6,817 nt of DNA from Clostridiales bacterium (GTDB taxonomy: Bacteria > Bacillota > Clostridia > Christensenellales > Christensenellaceae): assembly GCA_003343685.1 (NCBI GenBank), contig QAKS01000072.1, positions 1 to 6,817 on the forward strand, in the 5' to 3' direction. Positions 1 through 6,157 of this stretch are shown here, piece after piece; the first letter of the stretch is position 1, and every line of letters starts with the position of its first letter. The position numbers were made by a program, and so were the translations under genes. Below the pieces are notes generated by a model. That model was not told the origin of the DNA. It was given only the letters and a program-made list of their open reading frames with translations, and did not search any database.

Positions 1-257
1 ACGCCCGTGTTGATAAACAGTCCATCGCCCGCCCCTAAAGCAAACCGCAACCCGCCTATTTGGAAATCGACGACACCCCGTTCCACGGTAATAAATTCAA
101 ATTCATCGTGCCAATGAACGTCCATTTTTCTATGGTCAAACAGGCTGATGTCCTCGTAATAATACTGAAAGGGGAACACTTCTTCCACCTGTACTCCCAA
201 CTCCCGCAGGGACTCGTCCGTCGTCGTTCTCCTTTTCAGTCCGTCAGAGTGCTTCAA
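1..257 (-). CDS. AraC-family transcriptional regulator, N-terminal part (gene runs off the left edge)
   Basis: The 85 visible residues match the N-terminal cupin-like sensing domain of AraC/XylS regulators. A basic, charged lead (residues 1-25) is followed by VFPFQYYYEDI, then the hallmark HWHDEFEFITVERG (48-61) and a beta-rich stretch ending in a GAGDGLFIN turn (76-83). In this family the pocket binds a small ligand, often a sugar, and two C-terminal helix-turn-helix motifs bind DNA; that DNA-binding part lies outside the window. The start is TTG at 257, chosen because AAGGAG sits 7 bases upstream and an in-frame TGA lies just above it. The nearby ATG codons at 279 and 273 are in another frame that stops at once. 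The gene is divergent from the MFS transporter, so that transporter is its likely target (inference). The ligand cannot be told. Confidence 0.88.
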   Translation of the reverse strand, partial: MKHSDGLKRRTTTDESLRELGVQVEEVFPFQYYYEDISLFDHRKMDVHWHDEFEFITVERGVVDFQIGGLRFALGAGDGLFINTG

Positions 258-287
258 TATTATTCTCCTTCATTCGCATTTGGTTAT

Positions 288-318
288 ATTGTATTATTAT
301 TAGGCAATATAATACAAT
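288..318. promoter_or_regulatory. Palindromic operator/promoter region between the AraC-type regulator and the MFS gene
   Basis: An inverted repeat with 10-bp arms, ATTGTATTAT (288-297) and ATAATACAAT (309-318), has an 11-base spacer, so the arm centres are 21 bp apart, two helical turns. Because it is symmetric, each strand reads TTGTAT-18 bp-TACAAT, a weak promoter facing each gene. A perfect TATAAT on the plus strand (308-313) overlaps the right arm but has no good -35 at normal spacing, as is common for activator-dependent promoters. It lies in the middle of the 147-base divergent gap. That the AraC-type protein binds here is inference; AraC proteins more often use direct repeats, so another regulator is possible. 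Confidence 0.5.
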
Positions 319-404
319 TAAATTCTCATCTATGAGTATAAAATACTATTTGCAAGGCAATTCGTCAATATGCACGAACCATTTTCGTTCAAGGAGTATC
401 AATC

Positions 405-1607
405 ATGCGTATCGGTTATAAACATACGATGTATGCCTGCTACACCGGCTTTATCGTACAGGCGACCATCAACAACTTCATACCGTTGCTATTCGTTACT
501 TTTCAGACATCCTACGGCATTCCGTTGTCTCAGATCACTTTTTTGGTGACGTTCAATTTCGGCATTCAGCTCGTCACTGATCTGATTGCCGCCGCTTTTG
601 TCGATAAGATCGGCTATAGAATCTCCTGTATCCTTGCCCACGTCTTCGGGGCACTTGGTCTGATCTCTCTGGCAATCCTGCCGGATCTGCTTGCCGATCC
701 CTTTACAGGCCTACTGATCTCTGTGTTCATCTATGGCGTTGGCGGGGGATTGCTTGAGGTTTTAATGAACCCCGTCGCCGGAGCGTGTCCCGTTGACAAC
801 AAAGCATCGGCCATCAGCCTGCTTAACTCTTTCTACAGTTGGGGGAGTGTCGGCATCGTTCTGCTGTCCACAATCTTTTTCTCCGCATTTGGTCTTGAGA
901 ACTGGAAGGTACTCGCCCTTATTTGGGCAATCATCCCCATTTTCAATATCTTTCTGTTTGCGAAGGTCCCCATCGGCAGTATGATCAAGGAGGGCGAACA
1001 AAAGATGTCTCTTAAATCTCTCTTATCCTATAAGGTATTTTGGATCATGCTCGTCTTGATGCTCAGCGCAGGTGCCTGCGAGCAGGCCATTATTCAATGG
1101 GCTTCTACTTTCGTAGAACAGGGGTTGGGAATCAGCAAGACAATCGGCGACTTGGCAGGTCCTATGTCCTTCGCCTTTATGATGGGCATCTCCCGCTTGC
1201 TCTACAGCAGGATCGGGCATAGGCTCGACATCAAAAAAGCCCTCATGTTCAGCGGACTGCTCTGTCTGGTATGTGTTCTGATCTTAGCGCTATCGCCGTG
1301 GCCCATCCTCGGGCTGATCGCCTGCGCTGTATGCGGCTTCTCCGTTGGAATTCTGTGGCCTGGCGCCATTAGCCTCTCCGTCGCCAGCATCCGTCTGGGT
1401 GGTACGACGATGTTTGCCTTCCTTGCACTCGCTGGTGCAGTCGGCTGCACACTGGGACCCACAGTCGTCGGTACGGTGTCCAGCGCTGCCGGGGACAATC
1501 TGACCGCCGGCTTCCTCGCTGCGGCAATTTTTCCCCTTTTGATGATTTTCGGCATCATTGCGTATCACATCCACGCGAAAAAGCATCCGTCCGACAGCAG
1601 GGCATAG
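405..1607 (+). CDS. MFS transporter, FucP/FHS-like (probable sugar or related solute)
   Basis: This is a 400-residue membrane protein with about 12 hydrophobic segments in two halves, joined by a charged cytoplasmic loop at roughly 188-210 (KEGEQKMSLK). A degenerate MFS motif A lies between helices 2 and 3 (FVDKIGYR, 65-72). Helix 4/5 carries GGGLLEVLMNP (113-123) followed by ASAISLLNSFYSWGSVG (134-150). This E...N...LN.FY..G pattern recalls the fucose/hexose (FHS) branch of MFS, which are proton symporters in the cytoplasmic membrane. The length is normal and there is no sign of damage. The ATG start has AAGGAG 8 bases upstream. The gene stands alone, with a terminator 38 bases after its stop and the AraC-type regulator divergent on the other side, which suggests induction by its own substrate. 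The substrate is not recognisable; drug efflux is a less likely alternative. Confidence 0.87.
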   Translation: MRIGYKHTMYACYTGFIVQATINNFIPLLFVTFQTSYGIPLSQITFLVTFNFGIQLVTDLIAAAFVDKIGYRISCILAHVFGALGLISLAILPDLLADPFTGLLISVFIYGVGGGLLEVLMNPVAGACPVDNKASAISLLNSFYSWGSVGIVLLSTIFFSAFGLENWKVLALIWAIIPIFNIFLFAKVPIGSMIKEGEQKMSLKSLLSYKVFWIMLVLMLSAGACEQAIIQWASTFVEQGLGISKTIGDLAGPMSFAFMMGISRLLYSRIGHRLDIKKALMFSGLLCLVCVLILALSPWPILGLIACAVCGFSVGILWPGAISLSVASIRLGGTTMFAFLALAGAVGCTLGPTVVGTVSSAAGDNLTAGFLAAAIFPLLMIFGIIAYHIHAKKHPSDSRA

Positions 1608-1645
1608 GCTTGCAAAAATCCGAAAATTTCCATTCTTCCATAGCG

Positions 1646-1691
1646 GAACAGCTCCCCTGGATTACCAAAGTGGAGCTGTTCTTTGTGTTTT
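1646..1691 (+). terminator. Intrinsic terminator of the MFS gene
   Basis: Perfect 10-bp arms GAACAGCTCC (1646-1655) and GGAGCTGTTC (1672-1681) enclose an inner TGG/CCA helix with an ATTA loop. They are followed by the T-rich tail TTTGTGTTTT (1682-1691). On the minus strand the same stem is followed by CGCTATGG, which is not a U-tract, so it is a good terminator for the MFS gene but a poor one for the convergent trpB. No other terminator for trpB is seen between 1608 and 1711. Confidence 0.85.
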
Positions 1692-1711
1692 CAGATTTGT
1701 ATGTTATTTTT

Positions 1712-3094
1712 TTATTGTATCCCGTCCAGCTTCGGTATTCCGGCGAATCCGCGCGCAAGATCCTCATCCGTGGGGATATAGTCTGTCATTTTTCCTTCGT
1801 TGTAGGCCATGTAAGCCGCCAGATCGAAATAGCCCGTGCCGGTCAGTCCGAAGAGTATCGTCTTTTCCTCTCCGCTTTCCTTGCACTTCAGCGCCTCATC
1901 AATCGCTACACGGATCGCATGGGATGATTCCGGTGCAGGCAGAATTCCCTCCACCCGTGCAAACTGCGTTGCCGCATCAAACACCCGGGTCTGCTCTACC
2001 GCTCTTGCCTCATCCAGATACCCATCATGATAAAGCTGCGATAGAATCGGACTCATGCCGTGATAGCGCAGGCCGCCTGCGTGGTTTGCCGACGGCATAA
2101 ACCCGCTGCCCAGTGTATACATCTTTGCCAACGGCGTCACCTTTCCCGTATCGCAGAAATCATAGGCGAATTTTCCTCTCGTCATGGATGGGCACGACGC
2201 CGGCTCCACCGCAATGAAGTAGGGGGAACGTTTGCCGTTCAATCTGTCCTCCATAAACGGTGCCATCAGGCCCCCCAGATTCGAGCCGCCACCGGCGCAG
2301 CCGATTACGATGTCGGGATATACGTCGTATTTTTCCATAGCCGCTTTTGCTTCCAGACCGATGATGGACTGGTGTATCACCACCTGGTTCAGCACGCTGC
2401 CCAGAACATACCGTCTGCCCGTACTCGTCACCGCAACCTCTACTGCCTCTGAAATTGCTGTTCCGAGACTTCCTGTGCTGTCCGGAAATTCCGCCAGCAT
2501 CTTCCGCCCCACCTCCGTCGTGTCAGAGGGAGAGGGAATGACATTGGCGCCATACGTCTCCATAACAGCTTTTCTGTAGGGCTTTTGCTGCGCGGAGCAC
2601 TTCACCATGTAAACCGTCAGGTCAAGCCCATAATATCCGCACGCCATAGAAAGCGCCGTGCCCCACTGCCCTGCACCCGTCTCGGTCGTTACGCCCGTAA
2701 GCCCCTGTTCCTTTGCGTAATAGGCCTGTGCAATGGCCGAATTCAGCTTATGGCTTCCCGAGGTATTGTTTCCCTCAAATTTATAGTAGATTTTCGCCGG
2801 CGTATCAAGCGCTTTCTCCAGACAGTATGCGCGCACCAGCGGCGACGGACGATACATCTTATAGAAGTTACGGACAGCCTCCGGTATTTCAATATATCTA
2901 TCAGACGTATTCAATTCCATTTCCGCCAGCTTTGTGCAAAACACCGGCTCCAGATCTGCCACAGTGACAGGCTTCAGCGTAGCCGGATTCAGAATCGGCG
3001 CGTGGTCGGTCTTCATATCGGCGCGTACATTATACCAATACTTCGGTATCTCCTTTTCACTCAGATAGATCTTGTAGGGGATTTCCTTACTCAT
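1712..3094 (-). CDS. trpB: Tryptophan synthase beta subunit, TrpB2 type (PLP-dependent, stand-alone)
   Basis: This 460-residue cytoplasmic enzyme of the fold-type II PLP family condenses indole with L-serine to give tryptophan. Visible signatures are SGSHKLNSA with the Schiff-base lysine K116, TETGAGQWG with catalytic E138 (the W replaces the H of classical TrpB), the phosphate-binding GGGSN loop (268-272), HAGGLRYHG (338-346) and EGILPAPESSHA (382-393). The GSGF/HAGGLRYHG region, the long N-terminus and the total length fit TrpB2 rather than the roughly 400-residue TrpB1. The start at 3094 is ATG with AAGGAG 7 bases away. A longer reading from TTG at 3142 is rejected because it would translate the T-box terminator. 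There is no trpA or other trp gene beside it, so salvage of free indole is the likely role (inference). Expression is controlled by the T-box leader directly upstream. TrpB2 proteins are often annotated as TrpB-like PLP enzymes. Confidence 0.95.
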   Translation of the reverse strand: MSKEIPYKIYLSEKEIPKYWYNVRADMKTDHAPILNPATLKPVTVADLEPVFCTKLAEMELNTSDRYIEIPEAVRNFYKMYRPSPLVRAYCLEKALDTPAKIYYKFEGNNTSGSHKLNSAIAQAYYAKEQGLTGVTTETGAGQWGTALSMACGYYGLDLTVYMVKCSAQQKPYRKAVMETYGANVIPSPSDTTEVGRKMLAEFPDSTGSLGTAISEAVEVAVTSTGRRYVLGSVLNQVVIHQSIIGLEAKAAMEKYDVYPDIVIGCAGGGSNLGGLMAPFMEDRLNGKRSPYFIAVEPASCPSMTRGKFAYDFCDTGKVTPLAKMYTLGSGFMPSANHAGGLRYHGMSPILSQLYHDGYLDEARAVEQTRVFDAATQFARVEGILPAPESSHAIRVAIDEALKCKESGEEKTILFGLTGTGYFDLAAYMAYNEGKMTDYIPTDEDLARGFAGIPKLDGIQ

Positions 3095-3123
3095 TTTCGT
3101 TCTCCTTTCAATAAAATAATAAT

Positions 3124-3171
3124 AAAAAAACGCATATCCCAAAAGCCTCTTTTGACTTTTAAGGACAAGCG
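3124..3171 (-). terminator. Regulated terminator of the trpB T-box leader
   Basis: The 5' arm (3171-3154) starts CGCTTGTCC and ends AAAAGTC, the loop is AAAAGA (3153-3148), and the 3' arm (3147-3131) starts GGCTTTTGGG and ends TGCG. A run of seven T follows (3130-3124). The stem is about 17 bp with one bulge and a few G-U pairs. The first eleven bases of its 5' arm are also needed for the antiterminator (3198-3161), so the two structures exclude each other. Confidence 0.93.
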
Positions 3172-3420
3172 CTGTTCAGCAACCTGCGGTACCACCTTTT
3201 TTGACGTTTTCACGTCCGCTCAACGATATGCAATCACACATCCGCCCTTTAACGCTGGCATGCGTCCGCAGATAATCGGCTCAACGTTCGGCTTTCGCCA
3301 GTTTGCCTTTCCCCTCGGCCCTCAGAAATCCACCGATTCAGTCCGCTTTCTGCCAAATCCCAGCAACATTGGCTCTCTGTGAGTGCGCTACCAAACCGTA
3401 CCTTTCCTCGTCGGTTTACA
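3124..3420 (-). promoter_or_regulatory. T-box leader RNA (tRNA-Trp responsive riboswitch) controlling trpB
   Basis: This roughly 300-base leader senses uncharged tRNA. Stem I is recognisable by GACGAGG near its base (3412-3406), the AGAGAGC bulge (3378-3372) and the GCUG loop region (3364-3361). GGAAA (3408-3404) can pair with UUUCU (3328-3324), and CGGUU with AAUCG higher up. This leaves GGUA facing G-UGG-A, so the specifier is UGG (3332-3330), the tryptophan codon. Stem III is a perfect GACGU-GAAA-ACGUC hairpin (3216-3203). The T-box core GGUGGUACCGC (3196-3186) forms the antiterminator AAGG/CCUU (3198-3195 with 3164-3161) with the 7-base UGGUACC bulge. The competing terminator follows. The gene downstream is a tryptophan-making enzyme, which agrees with the specifier. 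The region between stem I and stem III was not fully folded by eye. Confidence 0.95.
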
Positions 3421-3426
3421 ATTCAA

Positions 3427-3455
3427 ACTGTATCACTGTTTTTTTTATTTGTCAA
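3427..3455 (-). promoter_or_regulatory. Promoter of the T-box/trpB transcript
   Basis: A perfect -35 TTGACA (3455-3450), a 17-base A-rich spacer and -10 TACAGT (3432-3427) preceded by TGA (extended -10) place the start near 3420, just before stem I. The -35 begins 4 bases after the stop codon of the YgjP-type gene. A 6-bp-arm inverted repeat, ACTGTT (3459-3454) and AACAGT (3440-3435), spans the -35 and spacer. Confidence 0.85.
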
Positions 3456-3458
3456 CAG

Positions 3459-4127
3459 TTATTTTTCCCAATTCTCCTCTTTCAGCTTTTCCGACAGCTC
3501 CTTCAAAGTATTTTCCGCCTCTTTGTAATGGGGCAAAACCGTCCCCACCTCTTTCCAGAAGTCCTTGGAGTGGTCCATGTGCTTTAAATGCGCTAACTCA
3601 TGCACCACCACATAATCAATCTCTCTCCCTCCGGCCATCATCAGCTTCCATGAAAAATTCAGATTTCCCTTGCTGCTGCATGAGCCCCATCTTGTGGTGG
3701 CATTGGAGACTTTTACAGCCGCGGCCTCCACGCCCATCTCCTCTTCAAAGACAGCCACCCGCTCAGAGAGAATCTCTGCCGCTTCGCTTCTGTACCATTT
3801 GATCAGCGCCGCCTTTTTTCCTTCCCCTCTTGGAGTATGCACCCGTTTCCCGTCAAAACAGGCGTCCTCTCTGTTTTCCTCCAACACAGGATACTGTTTT
3901 CCTAAAAAACGCACAGTCTCCGCCGTATGCCGAGCCTGCGCCTCCAGAATCATCCGTATTTTATCCAGATGCTTCTTGACCCATTCCCTCTTGGTATCTA
4001 CATATCCCGCTATAAATTCATCTGTCAGCACATAAGGAGCCCGCACCACAACCTCGCCCTTTTTTGTGACGATAATAGCAATTGATTTTCTCTTCGTCCT
4101 CTTGACAGTATATTCAAATTCCGGCAA
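3459..4127 (-). CDS. YgjP-type (DUF45/M48-like) zinc metallopeptidase
   Basis: The 222-residue soluble protein has the layout of the YgjP/DUF45 metal-dependent hydrolases. An N-terminal beta-strand region contains KRKSIAIIV (12-20), there is a charged helical middle, then RWGSCSSKGNLNFSW (146-160), and the zinc site HELAHLKHMDHSKDFW (176-191). H176 and H180 of HExxH plus H186 are the expected zinc ligands and E177 the catalytic base. The family is related to SprT/M48 peptidases, but its cellular substrates are poorly known. The start is TTG at 4127 with AGAGG 6 bases upstream; the codon series above it hits TAA, which is the stop of the DeoR-type gene, so nothing longer is possible. It lies 12 bases after that gene and is almost surely cotranscribed with it. 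A fully intact zinc site argues for an active enzyme. Confidence 0.92.
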   Translation of the reverse strand: MPEFEYTVKRTKRKSIAIIVTKKGEVVVRAPYVLTDEFIAGYVDTKREWVKKHLDKIRMILEAQARHTAETVRFLGKQYPVLEENREDACFDGKRVHTPRGEGKKAALIKWYRSEAAEILSERVAVFEEEMGVEAAAVKVSNATTRWGSCSSKGNLNFSWKLMMAGGREIDYVVVHELAHLKHMDHSKDFWKEVGTVLPHYKEAENTLKELSEKLKEENWEK

Positions 4128-4139
4128 TTTGCGCCTCTT

Positions 4140-4898
4140 TTACAGCAGTTCCACGCCCCTCATGCGGATTCCCTCCGCCATTTCGGGGTCCATGTTGCTG
4201 TCAGAGATAACCACATCCACATCGTCAAATCCTGCAAAGGTAAACGGCATGTTTTTTCCGAATTTGGAGTAATCCATCAAAACAATCTTTTTCCGCGCGT
4301 TTTTAATCACTTCTTTTTTTATCCCACATTCCGTATAGGTGCCGCAGGTAAAACCGCTTTCAAAGGTGCATCCGCTGGATGCCATAAAAGCGATGTCAAT
4401 GTTAATCTGAGAAAGATATTCCGTCGAATTGACTCCGGCAACAGACAGAGAACTTTTGTTGAGCTGCCCTCCGAGCAGCGTTATAATCGGATATTTTTTC
4501 TTCATCAGCTCCAGCGATACATTGACGCCCGATGTAGTGACCGAGCAGTATTCGTCCGGTATTTTCTCCGCCAGATACATCATTGTACTGCCTGCATCTA
4601 TAAACAGGGAACATCCCTGCTCAAAAAGCGCCGCCGCCTTTCGTGCAATTTCCTCCTTTGCCTCCACATTGGCTGTCGCCCTCTTATGATAAGCCGCCTC
4701 TGTTACGATCATCAGATTGTGCATAGCCACAGCGCCTCCGCGCGTACGTTTCACCAGCCCCTCTTCTTCAAGGCTTATAATATCCCGCCGGAGTGTCATG
4801 CTCGAACAGCCCGGAAACCGCTCCTCCAGCTCCTTCAGTTTGACTTCTCCCTTTGTTCGGAACATATTTTTGATAATTTCACGTCTCTCTTCTTTCAC
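4140..4898 (-). CDS. DeoR/GlpR-family transcriptional regulator
   Basis: The 252-residue protein has a typical DeoR layout. A winged helix-turn-helix at about 1-57 has the recognition helix SSMTLRRDI (32-40) and wing VKRTRGGA (49-56). A DeoRC sugar-phosphate sensing domain follows, with FIDAGST (99-105), TTSGVNVS (121-128), LLGGQLN (141-147) and DYSKFGK (209-215). Family members usually repress sugar or polyol genes and are released by a phosphorylated sugar. The GTG at 4898 is chosen as start: GGGGAAGAGG lies upstream and the protein then begins MKEERREII, as relatives do. The longer frame from GTG at 4937 is rejected because that codon lies inside the extended -10 of the promoter. The only gene downstream is the YgjP-type peptidase, with no sugar gene in sight. 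A palindrome on its own -35 box suggests autoregulation (inference). Confidence 0.93.
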   Translation of the reverse strand: MKEERREIIKNMFRTKGEVKLKELEERFPGCSSMTLRRDIISLEEEGLVKRTRGGAVAMHNLMIVTEAAYHKRATANVEAKEEIARKAAALFEQGCSLFIDAGSTMMYLAEKIPDEYCSVTTSGVNVSLELMKKKYPIITLLGGQLNKSSLSVAGVNSTEYLSQINIDIAFMASSGCTFESGFTCGTYTECGIKKEVIKNARKKIVLMDYSKFGKNMPFTFAGFDDVDVVISDSNMDPEMAEGIRMRGVELL

Positions 4899-4927
4899 AG
4901 TAAGTACCTCTTCCCCTTTATAATTTG

Positions 4928-4956
4928 ATTTTATCACTTTCGATGTGAAATATCAA
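4928..4956 (-). promoter_or_regulatory. Promoter of the DeoR-type/YgjP-type operon
   Basis: -35 TTGATA (4956-4951), 17-base spacer, -10 TAAAAT (4933-4928) preceded by TGA as an extended -10. Each hexamer matches consensus at 5 of 6 bases. The predicted start near 4921 gives a short leader of about 22 bases with the ribosome binding site for the GTG at 4898. Confidence 0.85.
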
Positions 4957-4968
4957 CATTATTTCACA
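4944..4968. promoter_or_regulatory. Operator-like palindrome on the -35 box of the DeoR-type gene
   Basis: Arms TGTGAAATA (4944-4952) and TATTTCACA (4960-4968) are perfect 9-bp inverted repeats around a 7-base centre, and the -35 box lies inside. A further GTGA-like half-site in inverse orientation occurs at 4934-4937 (TCAC). The position would block RNA polymerase, as expected for a repressor site. The likely binder is the DeoR-type protein itself (inference). The site is about 80 bases from the murG promoter, so an effect on murG is possible but not shown. Confidence 0.6.
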
Positions 4969-5048
4969 ATTTTATGTTACTTTAAAGGCCAATCTCTCCT
5001 GTTGTTCCCTGCCGTCCCCGATTCACCCTTTTGGTTTTTCGGAATATA

Positions 5049-5057
5049 TGGTATAGT
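5049..5057 (+). promoter_or_regulatory. Extended -10 promoter of murG
   Basis: TGG followed directly by TATAGT gives an extended -10 element. The only -35-like sequence is TTGGTT (5031-5036) at a short 15-base spacing, so the promoter probably relies on the TGN motif. The predicted start near 5064 leaves a leader of about 26 bases ending in AGGAG (5080-5084), 5 bases before the murG ATG. The rest of 4969-5048 shows no other clear signal. Confidence 0.6.
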
Positions 5058-5089
5058 AGGGGAAGAAAATAACCGTGTGAGGAGAGCAT

Positions 5090-6157
5090 ATGAAAATCAT
5101 TATGACAGGCGGCGGCTCCGCCGGGCATGTCACACCGAATCTGGCCCTGGTTCCGCTGCTTCGGGAAAAGGGCTATGAAATCAAATACATCGGCACCGAG
5201 GACGGCATCGAGCATGAAATCATCGACCGTGCCGGCATTCCCTACTATGCCATTTCAGCCGGCAAGCTCCGGCGCTATTTCAGCCTGAAAAATTTTACCG
5301 ATCCGTTCCGGATCATGAAGGGATATTTTCAGTCCAAAAAAATACTGAAAACGGAAGCGCCCGATCTCGTTTTTTCCAAGGGCGGCTTTGTGACCGTACC
5401 CGTCGTCTTTGCCGCAAACAAACGGGGCATTCCGGTCGTCCTGCATGAGAGCGACTTCACGCCCGGTCTCGCAAACCGGCTCGCCATCCCCAAGGCGACG
5501 AAAGTCTGCGTCTCCTTTGAATCTGCCATGAAGCATATCGACAGCGGAAAATGTGTACTCACCGGCTCTCCGGTGCGGCACGAGCTTCTTTCCGGCAGCC
5601 GCGAAAGAGGGCTGGAGACGCTGGGATTTACCGGGGAAAAACCCGTTTTGCTCATTATGGGCGGCAGTCTTGGCGCGCAGGCCATAAACGACGCGGTCGA
5701 CGCGGCGCTTGACCGGATTCTCTGTTCGTTTGACGTGGTTCATATACGAGGCGAAGGAAAGATGAATCCCACTCTTGAAGGCCGGGATGGATATGTGCGA
5801 TATGGATTCATCAGCAAGGGACTCCCCGACATTTTTGCCGCAGCTGATCTGATGCTGTCCCGGGCAGGCGCCAACGCTATTTTTGAAATACTGGCTCTCG
5901 CACTTCCGGCGCTGCTGATCCCCCTGCCTCTCGAAGCGAGCCGCGGCGACCAGATTTTAAACGCCGGATATTTTGAGGAAAAAGGGTTCAGCCTCGTTAT
6001 GCAGCAAAGTGAGCTTACGCCGGACAGCCTCGTGTCCCGTCTGGATGAGCTTCATAAACGCGCCGACAGCCTTCGCGCCGCGATGAAGGCAAGCCAAATG
6101 ACAGACGGCGCGGCAAACGTTGCCGGTGTGATCACTTCGGTTCTGGAAGGAAAATAG
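5090..6157 (+). CDS. murG: MurG, UDP-GlcNAc:undecaprenyl-PP-MurNAc-pentapeptide GlcNAc transferase
   Basis: The 355-residue GT-B glycosyltransferase (family GT28) acts at the inner face of the membrane and adds GlcNAc to lipid I to make lipid II, the last cytoplasmic step of peptidoglycan synthesis. The N-terminal acceptor domain opens with the glycine loop GGGSAGHVTPN (7-17, catalytic-region H13), then SKGGF (96-100), HESD (119-122) and TGSPVR (158-163). The C-terminal UDP-GlcNAc domain has GGSLGAQAIND (191-201), SRAGANAIFE (257-266) and SRGDQILNA (284-292), with Q288 in the donor site. The length is normal. The ATG has AGGAG 5 bases before it. It is not in a division/cell-wall cluster: its neighbours are a DeoR-type regulator and an unknown HEAT-like gene. 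This stand-alone setting and the sequence style resemble MurG of Clostridia. It is complete and expected to be functional. Confidence 0.97.
   Translation: MKIIMTGGGSAGHVTPNLALVPLLREKGYEIKYIGTEDGIEHEIIDRAGIPYYAISAGKLRRYFSLKNFTDPFRIMKGYFQSKKILKTEAPDLVFSKGGFVTVPVVFAANKRGIPVVLHESDFTPGLANRLAIPKATKVCVSFESAMKHIDSGKCVLTGSPVRHELLSGSRERGLETLGFTGEKPVLLIMGGSLGAQAINDAVDAALDRILCSFDVVHIRGEGKMNPTLEGRDGYVRYGFISKGLPDIFAAADLMLSRAGANAIFEILALALPALLIPLPLEASRGDQILNAGYFEEKGFSLVMQQSELTPDSLVSRLDELHKRADSLRAAMKASQMTDGAANVAGVITSVLEGK

Noticed and set aside
60..335. Open frame of 91 codons on the plus strand over the AraC-type gene.
   Set aside because: It is a shadow of the regulator gene: no ribosome binding site, and the minus-strand reading has clear family motifs.
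3095..3142. N-terminal extension of TrpB2 from a TTG at 3142.
   Set aside because: It would translate the terminator arm and U-tract, has no ribosome binding site, and the ATG at 3094 has a perfect one.
3257..3307. GGCAAAC, a GGC-GAAA-GCC hairpin and GGACGCA followed by TGCC on the minus strand, reminiscent of the GEMM-I cyclic-di-GMP riboswitch core.
   Set aside because: In GEMM-I the GNRA hairpin is followed at once by GGGACGCAAAGCC. Here about 20 extra bases intervene, the AAA of the motif is missing, and no matching second stem is seen. The stretch sits where stems II and IIA/B of the T-box belong.
2585..3382. Open frame of 265 codons on the plus strand across trpB and its leader.
   Set aside because: It is antisense to well-supported trpB and T-box sequence, its composition is basic and low in recognisable motifs, and it has no family match by eye.
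4899..4937. N-terminal extension of the DeoR-type protein from GTG at 4937.
   Set aside because: The GTG is part of the extended -10 element (TGATAAAAT), upstream of the predicted transcript start.
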